Shown one piece after another: positions 1 through 8,898 of a stretch of DNA of 53,485 nucleotides. The position numbers and the translations under genes are program-made. How positions within the stretch are numbered: position 1 is the first letter of the stretch; each line of letters starts with the position of its first letter. Below the pieces are notes generated by a model that did no database searches, had not been told where the DNA came from, and saw only the letters and a list, made by a program, of their open reading frames with translations. Origin of the DNA: Hyphomicrobiales bacterium (lineage in GTDB: Bacteria; Pseudomonadota; Alphaproteobacteria; Rhizobiales; Rhizobiaceae); assembly GCA_900465665.1 (NCBI GenBank), contig UBJO01000055.1:1-53485 (forward strand). Reading direction: 5' to 3'.

Positions 1-541
1 GCCAAGGCGTCATTCCCATCCAGGAATTGTCTCACGTTCCCGTCAAATATTCGCCCCCTCCCTTTCGGGACAATGAGACCGAAAGTCTTCATCAGACCGC
101 GAATTTGATTGCTGAGCTGGGTCGAGATGCTGAGCAACTGATTGCGAGCGGTCATCAGCGTGCGTGTCAGCATGCTGTCGAATGCCTTTACCCGAACCGC
201 CTTGTAGAATCCGGCTTCGGCCAAATGAGCTAAGCCATCCGCGTCATTGGCATCCTCTTGTTGAGCGTCTCATCCAAAATCTTTTGGGCGTGCCGCGCTT
301 CGATGCAGATCGCCGGCACTCCTTCGGCCGTGAGCGCATGATAGAACCACGTAGATAACGGACCCGTCTCGAATACAACGCGCTTGGCGTGAGGGGCGCG
401 CCTGCGGATCATCTCCGACAAAAGTTTTGGGTCGGATGGGCACCTTCCCCGCCAGATCCGCTTCCCCTCCTGTCGGATCGAGATTGCAGTTTCTTTCAAT
501 GAAACGTCCAGCCCTATATATTGGTCCACGGTTGCCTCCAT
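1..541 (-). pseudogene. IS110-family transposase, frameshifted and cut by the window edge
   Basis: The reading begins around MEATVDQYIGLDVSLKETA, the N-terminus of an IS110/IS1111 DEDD transposase (RuvC-like fold; acts on circular intermediates). The frame runs to NK followed by MPMTRMA and a stop at 230. Shifting one base near 254-257 restores DANDADGLAHLAEAGFYKA and then RTLMTARNQLLSISTQLSNQIRGL and FGLIVPKGRG to the left edge. The lost base lies just before the conserved D-N-D motif carrying a catalytic acid, so the protein as read is dead. The C-terminal transposase_20 half lies outside the window. Element ends cannot be defined; the right end should lie shortly beyond 541-640. Confidence 0.85.
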
Positions 542-765
542 TTGATGTTTGGGCCCGGTTCCAATCGTGAGCCCGTACTTCCATCTTATCGGGGGCAACC
601 ACCCCCGCCAGTAGACATTTCGTGCCTAGCATTGGGTGACGCGCGCCGCGATCACCCCATGTTCAAATTGCGCTCGCGCGACCAGCGCGCTTCTGCCCGT
701 TTCGGTGACCCTCGCATTGCATCGTTCATAGAAGGCTTGGCCGACGTCTGGCCCATGCGAAGGCT

Positions 766-1430
766 GTCTCAAATAAAGGCGCTCCGGTATTCATCGACGG
801 TCGTCGCACGGATGCGCTCGACGCAGCCGTAAAAGAAATCGGCGGCCGAGTGATCGGCGTTCGGGGCGACATGGCCAGACTTGTCGTTATCGATCGCCTC
901 TACGATGCCCTCCAACAGAACCACTCGCAGATAGACGTGGCGTTTGCCAACGCCGGCGGCATTGAATTCGCACCGCTGGGGGCTATCATCGAGGAGCGAC
1001 GCGAGAACAGCTTCGACACAAACGTCAAGGGCGTGCTGTTCAAGGTCGAAAAAGGGGCTGCCTCCTGCTGCGCGATAGCGCTTCGGTCGTTCTGACCGCG
1101 TCGGCCACTAGCATCTCCGAAACCCCGGTCGTCAGCATCTAGGAAGCGATAAAGGCGGCCGTCCCGAATTTCGCGCGCAACTGAATCCTCGACCTCAAGT
1201 ATGGCCATATTCGCGTCAATGCCGTCAGCCCCGGCGTCACCGAGACGGCTGGCCTGAACGAACTTTTCTCTGATGGCGACAGCGACGAAAACACGAAAAA
1301 TATCTCGACGGCCTGGTCCCGGCCGGTCGGATCCGACAGCCGGAGGAAATTGCCCAGGCGGTTCTCTCCTGGGGACCAGGCCTCTTTGGTGAACGGCGTC
1401 GAATTGTGTGTCGATGGTAGTCAGGTTTAG
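766..1430 (+). pseudogene. Short-chain dehydrogenase (SDR) remnant
   Basis: Pieces of one SDR are spread over several frames. Readable blocks are GAPVFIDGRR and DALDAAVKEIGG (cofactor half, about 784-850), IDVAFANAGGIEFAPLGAI (the NAG motif, about 930-990), FDTNVKGVLF, then after a frame change near 1055 in a G run, DSASVVLTAS. In-frame stops follow at 1140 (TAG) and 1182 (TGA), where the active-site YxxxK segment should be. HIRVNAVSPGVTETAGL is the usual SDR C-terminal block, then QPEEIAQAVL and DQASLVNGVELCVDG in two other frames. The N-terminal TGxxxGIG loop is missing. At least three frameshifts plus two stops make this a true pseudogene, not a sequencing slip. The bases 542-765 upstream show no recognisable gene. 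Confidence 0.85.
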
Positions 1431-1460
1431 ATCTGACGAGTGGTCTCAAGGAGTAAAGTC

Positions 1461-1837
1461 ATGGCAGACATTGCAACGCTGTTGGAACGAAACCTGCACG
1501 AGATCTTCGGGGAGGGCGATGCCGCCCTCCGCCAGAAGGCCGCAGAGGAGATCCTCCACGAGGACGCCGTCTTCACTGAGCCGCACGGCATCTATCGCGG
1601 CGGGACGAGATCGTTCGCATCGCCGGCGTGATCCGCGCCATGCACCCGGATTTCATATATACGCCGATCGCACCGGCAGAGGTTCTTCAAGATCACGCCG
1701 GCCGGCTCAGATTGTCCGCCGATGCATCGGGCGAACCACCGGCCTATGCCGGCACCGACTTCATCGTGATGCGCGATGGCAAGATCGCAGCCATTTATCT
1801 CTTCTTCGGTGGGGCTCCAGACACGACGCATCAATAA
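1461..1837 (+). pseudogene. SnoaL-like / NTF2-fold protein, one frameshift
   Basis: An AAGGAG site at 1448 precedes ATG 1461. The first half reads MADIATLLERNLHEIFGEGD and then DAVFTEPHGIYRG, typical of SnoaL/NTF2-like small pocket proteins (about 125 residues). Near 1602 the frame must drop by one base to continue DEIVRIAGVIRAMHPDF and end at DFIVMRDGKIAAIYLFFGG, the standard NTF2-like last strand. The break is in GGCGGGAC, where a GGGG run would restore the frame, so it may be a sequencing error. The family includes isomerases and detoxification accessory proteins; substrate unknown. It sits just upstream of the regulated promoter of the hydrolase gene. Confidence 0.75.
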
Positions 1838-1847
1838 TTGCAAAAAT

Positions 1848-1877
1848 TGCAATAAAATAGAAACTATTGATGCAATT
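1848..1877 (+). promoter_or_regulatory. Predicted LysR-type control site (copy A) before the alpha/beta hydrolase
   Basis: TGCAATA, 16 nt, TGCAATT. The 16-nt core contains the palindrome AATAG-AAA-CTATT, and immediately upstream is a perfect repeat ATTGCAA-AAA-TTGCAAT (1837-1853). The core and the following TTGTTGGCG are repeated almost base for base at 52336-52365 before doxX, and the spaced half-sites recur at 48024-48053 between lysR and the dioxygenase gene. The site ends 91 nt before the hydrolase start. Assignment to the LysR protein at 47106-48005 is inference from the shared motif. Confidence 0.6.
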
Positions 1878-1967
1878 GTTGGCGCGAGTGTTTCGCGGCA
1901 ATATGCCTCCATCAGCCGAGCAACAGCGTCGTCTGAAGCTTGAAACGACACGATTGCAGGATATGAA

Positions 1968-2945
1968 ATGACCGAGAATTTTTCCATGACGCGCCGCAGC
2001 GCACTGCTCTCTGCTGGTGCTGCCGCAGCGACGATGGCAATTTCATCCGCCTTTACCTTTGCGGCAAACGCTGCATCCACAAGCTCTACAAAAGAAGGAA
2101 ATACTGAAATGTCTACGATCACCACCAAGGACGGAGTCGAAATCTTTTACAAGGACTGGGGTCCGAAGGACGCTCAGCCGATCGTCTTCCACCACGGCTG
2201 GCCGCTGTCGTCGGACGACTGGGACGCGCAGATGCTGTTCTTTCTCTCGAAGGGTTATCGCGTCGTTGCCCATGATCGCCGTGGCCACGGCCGTTCCGCG
2301 CAGGTTGCCGACGGTCACGATATGGACCACTATGCCGCTGACGCTTTTGCCGTCGTGCAAGCGCTGGATCTGAAGAACGCCGTGCATATCGGCCATTCCA
2401 CCGGTGGCGGTGAAGTTGCTCGCTACGTTGCCAAGTTCGGCCAACCGGCCGGGCGCGTCGCCAAGGCGGTTCTGGTGTCGGCCGTTCCGCCGCTGATGCT
2501 GAAGACCGAAAACAACCCTGAGGGCCTGCCAATCGAAGTGTTCGACGGCTTCCGTTCGGCACTTGCCGCCAACCGCGCACAGTTCTTTCGCGATGTTCCG
2601 GCCGGTCCCTTCTACAGCTTCAACCGGGATGGCGCCAAGGTGCAGGAGGGCGTTATCCAGAATTGGTGGCGCCAGGGCATGATGGGCGGCGCCAAGGCGC
2701 ACTATGATGGCATCAAGGCCTTCTCCGAAACCGACCAGACGGAAGACCTGAAGGCGATCACCGTTCCGACGCTTGTCCTGCACGGCGAAGACGACCAGAT
2801 CGTCCCGATCGCGGATGCCGCACTGAAGTCGGCAAAGCTTCTGAAGAACGGTTCGCTGAAGACCTACCCGGGCTTCTCGCATGGCATGCTGACCGTCAAT
2901 GCCGATGTGCTGAACGCCGACCTGCTCGCTTTCGTGCAGTCCTAA
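1968..2945 (+). CDS. Alpha/beta hydrolase, non-heme chloroperoxidase-like, with Tat-type leader
   Basis: A 325-residue serine hydrolase. Residues 1-36 form a twin-arginine leader (MTRRSALLSAG followed by an alanine-rich hydrophobic stretch ending FAANA). The mature part matches cofactor-free haloperoxidases/esterases: oxyanion segment HHGWPLSSDDW, nucleophile elbow GHSTGG (Ser144), acid in HGEDDQ (about Asp275) and GFSHGM (His305). The family hydrolyses esters and perhydrolyses carboxylic acids; the physiological substrate is not readable. An internal ATG at 2109 (Met48, MSTITTKDG) is the usual start of cytosolic members and has its own AAGAAGGAA upstream, so exported and cytosolic forms are possible. 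The promoter carries control site A. A strong hairpin follows the gene. Confidence 0.85.
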   Translation: MTENFSMTRRSALLSAGAAAATMAISSAFTFAANAASTSSTKEGNTEMSTITTKDGVEIFYKDWGPKDAQPIVFHHGWPLSSDDWDAQMLFFLSKGYRVVAHDRRGHGRSAQVADGHDMDHYAADAFAVVQALDLKNAVHIGHSTGGGEVARYVAKFGQPAGRVAKAVLVSAVPPLMLKTENNPEGLPIEVFDGFRSALAANRAQFFRDVPAGPFYSFNRDGAKVQEGVIQNWWRQGMMGGAKAHYDGIKAFSETDQTEDLKAITVPTLVLHGEDDQIVPIADAALKSAKLLKNGSLKTYPGFSHGMLTVNADVLNADLLAFVQS

Positions 2946-2954
2946 CGAAAAGAC

Positions 2955-2984
2955 CTGGCCGTGGCGGACATCTGCCACGGCCAG
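2955..2984 (+). terminator. Hairpin after the hydrolase gene
   Basis: A perfect 11-bp stem, CTGGCCGTGGC / GCCACGGCCAG, with an 8-nt loop, starts 10 nt after the stop codon. The tail is only weakly T-rich (TTACTCCATTTCC). It probably ends the hydrolase transcript before chaC. Confidence 0.65.
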
Positions 2985-3022
2985 TTACTCCATTTCCTTG
3001 ACCTGATACAGATCGATACACC

Positions 3023-3700
3023 ATGCAGCTGACGCCCGAACTTGTTGCCTTGACCATCCGAGATGTTCGTGATGACGGACCGGAACCGGGCTGGACGCCG
3101 CTTTCGGAAACTGAGCTTGACGATCTCGTCGACAGGATCGAACGTGAAGCGGCAGGTGAGCCTCTTCTCGTCTTCGCCTATGGTTCCCTGATCTGGAACC
3201 CGGAGTTCGAACCGGCCAGCCGCGAGCGCGCAACCGCTTATGGCTGGCACAGGTCGTTCTCATTGAAAATTCAGCGCTGGCGCGCGACAAGCGACCAGCC
3301 CGGACTGATGATGGCGCTTGAGCGCGGCGGCCAGTGCGATGGCATCGTCTTCGAGCTTTCAGCCGATCGCCGCCGCCAGGATCTGCGCGCTCTCGTCGCG
3401 CGCGAGATCAAGTATAGCGAAGTGATCGACATGGTACGGTGGCTTCCGGTGAGAACCGAAAGCGGTGTCAAAAGAGCTCTGACGTTCTGGGCCAGCACCA
3501 AGCGGGCCGGACTGACGAAACCGCTGCCGGCGGTGGAAGCGTCTTCGCTGATCGCGACGGCCTGCGGTCAGGGCGGCTCCTGCGCCGAGTATCTGCACAA
3601 CACAATCGTCGATCTTCAAGCCGAGGGCATCCGCGACCGCAATCTGTGGCGCCTGCAGGCGTTGGTCGCAGACGAGATCTCGGCGCGCAAGAAGGCGTAG
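3023..3700 (+). CDS. ChaC-like gamma-glutamylcyclotransferase
   Basis: 225 residues. FAYGSLIWNP (YGSL at 53-56) is the substrate-binding P-loop of the ChaC/GGCT fold, and Glu128 in LVAREIKYSEV fits the catalytic acid. YGWHRSFSL, DGIVFEL and the C-terminal GGSCAEYLHNTI also fit ChaC, which cleaves glutathione to 5-oxoproline and Cys-Gly in the cytosol. About 40 N-terminal residues precede the core. No clear ribosome binding site is seen before ATG 3023. It lies between a terminated gene and the leucine operon and is probably transcribed alone; a link to thiol stress would fit the hydrolase upstream but is not shown. Confidence 0.85.
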   Translation: MQLTPELVALTIRDVRDDGPEPGWTPLSETELDDLVDRIEREAAGEPLLVFAYGSLIWNPEFEPASRERATAYGWHRSFSLKIQRWRATSDQPGLMMALERGGQCDGIVFELSADRRRQDLRALVAREIKYSEVIDMVRWLPVRTESGVKRALTFWASTKRAGLTKPLPAVEASSLIATACGQGGSCAEYLHNTIVDLQAEGIRDRNLWRLQALVADEISARKKA

Positions 3701-3804
3701 CCTACCGTGCTTACCGGCAACCTGCGGAAGGCGATGGTGTTGATACGATTTTACTAATCGCATTCGTCGCGGTAGCATGATCGCAGTCTGGGAGGACTGG
3801 CGAC

Positions 3805-4968
3805 ATGCTGGAGTTGGAGTTCGGGTTATCCGAAATGGCGGAGGCGATCCGTGAGACGACGTATCGGTTTGCGACAGATCGTATTGCCCCGCTTGCCGCA
3901 AGGATTGACGAGGAAGACTGGTTCCCGGTCGAGATCTGGCCCGAGATGGGAGCGCTTGGCCTTCATGGGGTGACCGTGCCCGAGAACGCTGGCGGCCTTG
4001 GGCTCGGCTATGTCGAACATGTTATCGCTTGCGAGGAAATTAGCCGCGCCTCGGCATCGGTCGGCCTGTCTTATGGCGCGCACTCCAATCTCTGCATCAA
4101 TCAAATCTCGCGCTGGGGCTCGGCCGGACAAAAGGAGCGATACCTTCCATCTCTGATATCGGGCGCGCATGTCGGTAGCCTTGCCATGTCGGAAGCAGGC
4201 GCCGGCTCGGATGTCGTCTCGATGCGGCTGCGCGCCAATAGGGTAGATAGCGGTTATCGCCTCAACGGCACCAAATTCTGGATCACCAACGCGCCCTACG
4301 CCGAGACGCTGGTCGTCTATGCGAAGACCGTTCCCGATGGCGGCTCCAAAGGTATTACCGCGTTTCTGGTCGAAAAGGGCTTTGAGGGCTTCTCGATCGG
4401 CCAGAAGATCCACAAGGTCGGCATGCGGGGCTCGCCGACGGCGGAATTGGTCTTCGATGATTGCTTCGTTCCGGAAGAGAACATCATGGGCCCGCTGAAC
4501 GGCGGCGTCAAAGTGCTGATGTCCGGGCTCGACTACGAGCGCGTGGTCCTCTCCGGCATCCAACTTGGCATCATGCAGGCCTGCCTGGATTCGGTGCTAC
4601 CTTATGTCAGGGAGCGCAAGCAGTTCGGTGCGCCGATCGGCAGCTTCCAACTGATCCAGGCAAAGGTGGCGGACATGGTCGTGGCGCTGAATTCGGCTCG
4701 CGCCTACGTCTATGCGGTGGCTCGAGCCTGCGATGCCGGCAAGACGACGCGGCACGATGCCGCCGGGGCCATTCTCTACGCGTCGGAGAGTGCGGTCAAA
4801 GTTGCCGAGCAGGCGATCCAGGCACTCGGCGGCGCCGGATATACCAAAGACTGGCCGGTAGAGCGCTACTGGCGGGATTCGAAGCTGCTCGACATCGGCG
4901 CGGGGACCAATGAAGTGCGCCGCATGCTGATCGGGCGCGAAGTCATCGGTGCCGAGGGGAGGGGCTGA
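3805..4968 (+). CDS. ivd: Isovaleryl-CoA dehydrogenase
   Basis: 387-residue flavin-dependent acyl-CoA dehydrogenase. The N-terminal helical domain ends near LSYGAHSNLCINQI; AMSEAGAGSDV and KFWITNAPYAET are the FAD/substrate strand motifs; the catalytic base is Glu245 in SGLDYERVVL, the position used by isovaleryl-CoA dehydrogenases (Glu254 in human IVD), rather than the more C-terminal glutamate of straight-chain enzymes. QALGGAGYTKDWPVER and GTNEVRRMLIGR close the flavin site. It oxidises isovaleryl-CoA to 3-methylcrotonyl-CoA and passes electrons to ETF. GGGAGGA precedes the start. The stop overlaps the next start (TGATG), giving tight coupling to the carboxylase genes. Confidence 0.93.
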   Translation: MLELEFGLSEMAEAIRETTYRFATDRIAPLAARIDEEDWFPVEIWPEMGALGLHGVTVPENAGGLGLGYVEHVIACEEISRASASVGLSYGAHSNLCINQISRWGSAGQKERYLPSLISGAHVGSLAMSEAGAGSDVVSMRLRANRVDSGYRLNGTKFWITNAPYAETLVVYAKTVPDGGSKGITAFLVEKGFEGFSIGQKIHKVGMRGSPTAELVFDDCFVPEENIMGPLNGGVKVLMSGLDYERVVLSGIQLGIMQACLDSVLPYVRERKQFGAPIGSFQLIQAKVADMVVALNSARAYVYAVARACDAGKTTRHDAAGAILYASESAVKVAEQAIQALGGAGYTKDWPVERYWRDSKLLDIGAGTNEVRRMLIGREVIGAEGRG

Positions 4969-6563
4969 TGCCGGAGCTGCAGACGATAGTCGATCCCAGC
5001 TCGCAAGCGTTCGCGGCCAATCAAGCGCACAATCTGGCTCTGGTGGAGGCACTTCGATCCAAGGTGGCGCAGGCAGCTCTGGGCGGCTCTGCAAAACATC
5101 GCGAGCGGCACGTCGAACGTGGCAAGCTTCTTCCGCGTGACCGCGTCCAGCGCCTTCTTGACCCCGGCTCGCCGTTTCTCGAGATCGGACAGCTTGCTGC
5201 CAATGGCATGTATGATGACGAGGCGCCCGGCGCTGGCATGATCGCCGGCATCGGCCGTGTCTCGGGCGTCGAATGCATGATCGTGGCGCACGACCCGACC
5301 GTGAAGGGCGGCGCCTATTTTCCGATGACGGTGAAGAAGCATCTGCGCGCTCAGGAAATCGCCTGGGAGAACCGACTGACCTGCATCTATCTGGTGGACT
5401 CGGGCGGCGCCAACCTGCCGCACCAGGCAGAAGTCTTTCCCGATCGCGATCATTTCGGGCGCATCTTTTACAATCAGGCGCAGATGTCGGCGGCGGGTAT
5501 CGCCCAGATCGCCTGCGTCATGGGAAGCTGCACGGCGGGCGGCGCTTACGTGCCCGCGATGTCCGATGAAACCGTCATCGTGAGCAATCAGGGAACGATC
5601 TTCCTCGCCGGCCCGCCACTGGTCAAGGCGGCAACGGGTGAGATCATATCCGCCGAGGAACTCGGCGGCGCCGATACGCACGGCCGGCAATCCGGTGTCG
5701 TCGACCATGTCGCGGAGAGTGATGAGCACGCGCTTCTTATCGTTCGCGACATCGTCGCCACGCTCAATCGACCGAAGCGGGTGGATATCGAGGTGGCCGA
5801 GCCACAGCCGCCGAAGCTCGATCCGCAGGAGCTCTACGGCATCGTTCCGCGAGACGTCCGCACGCCTTACGACGTCCGCGAGGTCATAGCCCGTATCGTC
5901 GATGGCTCTCAGCTACAGGAGTTCAAGGCGCTCTACGGCACCACGCTGGTCTGCGGCTTTGCGCGGATTTGGGGCATCCCGGTCGCGATCCTCGCCAATA
6001 ATGGCGTGCTGTTTTCCGAGAGCGCGCTGAAGGGCACCCATTTCATCGAGCTTGCCTGCCAGCGGCGCATCCCGCTGCTCTTCCTGCAAAACATCTCGGG
6101 CTTCATGGTCGGTCGGAAATATGAAGCCGAGGGGATTGCGAAGAACGGCGCGAAGCTGGTGACGGCGGTGGCAACGGCATCGGTGCCGAAGATAACAGTT
6201 TTGATCGGCGGCAGCTTCGGCGCCGGCAATTACGGCATGTGCGGCCGCGCCTATCAGCCGCGCTTTCTGTTCACATGGCCGAATGCGCGCATCTCCGTCA
6301 TGGGCGGCGAGCAGGCCGCCTCGGTTCTGGCGACCGTGCATCGCGATGCCGAAAGCTGGAGCGCTGAACAGGCCGAAGCCTTCAAGGCGCCGATCCGGCA
6401 GAAGTACGAGGATGAGGGCAACCCCTATTACGCCACCGCGCGGCTATGGGACGACGGCATCATCGACCCCGCTCAGACGCGCGACGTACTCGGTCTCGCC
6501 TTCGCAGCCACGCTCAATGCGCCGATACCGGAGCGCGCCCAGTTCGGGCTGTTTCGCATGTAG
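4968..6563 (+). CDS. mccB: Methylcrotonyl-CoA carboxylase, beta (carboxyltransferase) subunit
   Basis: 531 residues, the usual MCC-beta length. The first half carries the acyl-CoA carboxyltransferase motifs KHRERHVERGKLLPRDR, YLVDSGGANLPHQAEVFPD and GSCTAGGAYVPAMSDE. The second half has LFLQNISGFMVGRKYE and IGGSFGAGNYGMCGRAYQPR, which form the carboxybiotin-binding site. With MccA it carboxylates 3-methylcrotonyl-CoA to 3-methylglutaconyl-CoA. The related geranyl-CoA carboxylase is the main alternative; the ivd neighbour favours leucine breakdown. The start overlaps the ivd stop. Confidence 0.93.
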   Translation: MPELQTIVDPSSQAFAANQAHNLALVEALRSKVAQAALGGSAKHRERHVERGKLLPRDRVQRLLDPGSPFLEIGQLAANGMYDDEAPGAGMIAGIGRVSGVECMIVAHDPTVKGGAYFPMTVKKHLRAQEIAWENRLTCIYLVDSGGANLPHQAEVFPDRDHFGRIFYNQAQMSAAGIAQIACVMGSCTAGGAYVPAMSDETVIVSNQGTIFLAGPPLVKAATGEIISAEELGGADTHGRQSGVVDHVAESDEHALLIVRDIVATLNRPKRVDIEVAEPQPPKLDPQELYGIVPRDVRTPYDVREVIARIVDGSQLQEFKALYGTTLVCGFARIWGIPVAILANNGVLFSESALKGTHFIELACQRRIPLLFLQNISGFMVGRKYEAEGIAKNGAKLVTAVATASVPKITVLIGGSFGAGNYGMCGRAYQPRFLFTWPNARISVMGGEQAASVLATVHRDAESWSAEQAEAFKAPIRQKYEDEGNPYYATARLWDDGIIDPAQTRDVLGLAFAATLNAPIPERAQFGLFRM

Positions 6564-6589
6564 CCGCAACGGCAGGGAGAGGAGAGACC

Positions 6590-8446
6590 GTGATAGACAG
6601 CCTGCTGATCGCCAATCGCGGCGAGATCGCGAGGAGGATCATAAGAACGGCGAAACGGCTCGGTATCCGCACGATCGCCGTGCACTCCGAGATCGATGGC
6701 GACATGCCCTTCGTACGCGAGGCGGACGAGGCGGTGTGCATCGGGCCGGCATCGGCCAGGGAGAGCTATCTCAATGCCGACAGGATCATCGAGGCCGCGA
6801 TGCGGGCCGGCGCGAAGGCGATCCATCCGGGCTACGGCTTTCTGTCCGAAAATGCCGAGTTCGCCGAAAAGGTCACTGCCTCCGGCCTGATCTGGGTCGG
6901 TGCGCCGGCGGCTTCGATCCGGGCCATGGGGCTCAAGGATGCGGCCAAGAAGCGGATGATCGCGGCGGGCGTCCCGGTCACGCCAGGCTATCTCGGAGAG
7001 GACCAGGCGGACGAACGACTGCAGCGCGAGGCCGATGCGATCGGTTATCCTGTCCTCATCAAGGCTGTCGCCGGTGGTGGCGGCAAGGGGATGCGGCGGG
7101 TCGATAGCGCCGCGGAATTTCCGGCGGCGCTCGCCAGCTGCCGCCGCGAAGCCGTTGCCGCGTTCGGCGATGACAGAGTGCTGATCGAGAAATACATCCT
7201 CTCGCCTCGGCACATCGAGGTCCAGGTGTTTGGCGACACACACGGAAGCGTCGTTCACCTCTTCGAGCGCGATTGTTCGCTGCAGCGACGCCACCAAAAG
7301 GTCATCGAGGAAGCGCCGGCGCCGGGCATGGATGTGTCGACGCGGGAGGCCGTCTGCCAGGCGGCGGTTCAGGCGGCGCGTGCGGTCGATTATGTCGGCG
7401 CGGGGACGATCGAATTCATCGCGGATGCGTCCGCAGGGCTTCGCGCCGATCGTATCTGGTTCATGGAGATGAATACCCGGCTTCAGGTCGAACATCCGGT
7501 GACCGAGGCTATCACCGGCCAAGATCTGGTCGAATGGCAAATCCTCGTGGCATCCGGGGAGCCGCTGCCTCTGCGGCAGGAGCAGTTATCGATCAACGGA
7601 TGGGCGATGGAGGCGAGGCTCTACGCCGAAAACCCATCGACCGGTTTTCTACCGTCGATCGGGCGGCTGAGCCATCTGAATTTTCCCGATGGCATCAGGG
7701 TCGATAGCGGTGTCGAAGAGGGCAACGAGATCAGCGCCTATTACGATCCGATGATCGCCAAGCTGATCAGCCACGGCGCAACGCGCCAAGACGCGGCGCG
7801 GCGATTGGCTCGGGCGACAGCGAACGTCGAGATCTGGCCCGTGCGCACCAACGCCGCCTTACTCGCGCGCACGTTCAATCACCCCGATTTTCGCGCCGGC
7901 GCGATCGACACCGGCTTCATTGAAAGGCACGCGACCGATCTCATCCCGCCGACCGAACCCAGCAAGCGCGTGTTGCAAGCCGCCGCGCGGGCGATCCTGC
8001 CGAAGCCAAGCGGCGACATCTGGACGACGGGAAACGGATTCCGAATGAACGCACCACCGTCGCGGGAGATCGGCGTCGAGGTCGGCGGTGCAGCCTATCG
8101 GGTGGAACTGCGCGATGGTGGCGAGCCGGCGGTGACCGATGCCGGCGTGCTCTTTCTGGGTGGCGAAGCCTGGGCCTTCCGACCGCTGCGCGCCGGTCGT
8201 GCCTGCGGGAGTGCCGGCCATTCCGACGGCGCGATCGTCGCGCCGATGCCGGGCAGGGTGATCGCGCTCATGGTCGCCAAGGGAGATCGGGTGACCAGAG
8301 GACAGCCCCTTGTCGTCATCGAGGCGATGAAAATGGAGCAGACGCTGAACGCGCCGTTTGATGGTGTCGTCTCGGAGATGAAGGCCGTTGTCGATACCCA
8401 GGTCGTCGAAGGCAGTGTCCTCATACAGCTGGAAGGAGACCAATGA
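6590..8446 (+). CDS. mccA: Methylcrotonyl-CoA carboxylase, alpha (biotin) subunit
   Basis: GTG start with GGGAGAGGAGAG just upstream; the first residues are IDSLLIANRGEIARRII. Domains: biotin carboxylase N-lobe and ATP-grasp (LIKAVAGGGGKGMRR, ERDCSLQRRHQKVIEEAPAP, FMEMNTRLQVEHPVTE), a short linker/BT region (about 480-540), then a biotinyl domain with EAMKMEQTL, the lysine being residue 581. The 618 residues are slightly short for the family (about 650-670). It carboxylates its own biotin with bicarbonate and ATP for MccB. The 3' end overlaps the maoC start (ATGATGG). Confidence 0.93.
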   Translation: MIDSLLIANRGEIARRIIRTAKRLGIRTIAVHSEIDGDMPFVREADEAVCIGPASARESYLNADRIIEAAMRAGAKAIHPGYGFLSENAEFAEKVTASGLIWVGAPAASIRAMGLKDAAKKRMIAAGVPVTPGYLGEDQADERLQREADAIGYPVLIKAVAGGGGKGMRRVDSAAEFPAALASCRREAVAAFGDDRVLIEKYILSPRHIEVQVFGDTHGSVVHLFERDCSLQRRHQKVIEEAPAPGMDVSTREAVCQAAVQAARAVDYVGAGTIEFIADASAGLRADRIWFMEMNTRLQVEHPVTEAITGQDLVEWQILVASGEPLPLRQEQLSINGWAMEARLYAENPSTGFLPSIGRLSHLNFPDGIRVDSGVEEGNEISAYYDPMIAKLISHGATRQDAARRLARATANVEIWPVRTNAALLARTFNHPDFRAGAIDTGFIERHATDLIPPTEPSKRVLQAAARAILPKPSGDIWTTGNGFRMNAPPSREIGVEVGGAAYRVELRDGGEPAVTDAGVLFLGGEAWAFRPLRAGRACGSAGHSDGAIVAPMPGRVIALMVAKGDRVTRGQPLVVIEAMKMEQTLNAPFDGVVSEMKAVVDTQVVEGSVLIQLEGDQ

Positions 8447-8898
8447 TGGCTGGGCGTCATTTCGAGGACTGGACCATCGGCGAGAGGATTTCGCACGAGA
8501 TCCGTCGCACGGTCACCGAAACAGACAATCTCCTCTTCTCCACCATGACCCACAATCCGCAGCCGCTGCACATCGATGCGGAAGCGGCGAAGGCGAGCGA
8601 ATTCGGCCAGATACTCGTCAACGGCACCTTCACGTTCGCGCTGATGGTCGGGCTCTCGGTCGGGGATACGACCATGGGGACGCTGGTTGCGAATTTGGGC
8701 TACGACAAGCTGGTGATGCCGAAGCCGGTGTTTATTGGCGATACGATGCGCGCCGAGACCAAGGTCGTTGATCTGAGAGACAGCCGATCAAGGCCGGCGG
8801 CCGGCATCGTCACCTTCCAGCACGAGTTGATCAATCAGCGCGTCGAAGTGGTTTGCCGATGCCTGCGTAGTGCACTGGTGCAAAGGAGACCGGCATGA
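8443..8898 (+). CDS. MaoC-family enoyl-CoA hydratase
   Basis: 151 residues, one hot-dog domain. ETDNLLFSTMTHNPQPLHID carries the Asp/His hydratase residues of (R)-specific enoyl-CoA and mesaconyl/itaconyl-CoA hydratases, with FGQILVNGTFTFAL following. It overlaps mccA and the lyase gene by 4 nt each and must be co-translated. In this operon the likely substrate is 3-methylglutaconyl-CoA, standing in for the crotonase-type LiuC that is absent here; mesaconyl- or itaconyl-CoA is the alternative. Fold confidence is high, substrate is inference. Confidence 0.88.
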   Translation: MMAGRHFEDWTIGERISHEIRRTVTETDNLLFSTMTHNPQPLHIDAEAAKASEFGQILVNGTFTFALMVGLSVGDTTMGTLVANLGYDKLVMPKPVFIGDTMRAETKVVDLRDSRSRPAAGIVTFQHELINQRVEVVCRCLRSALVQRRPA

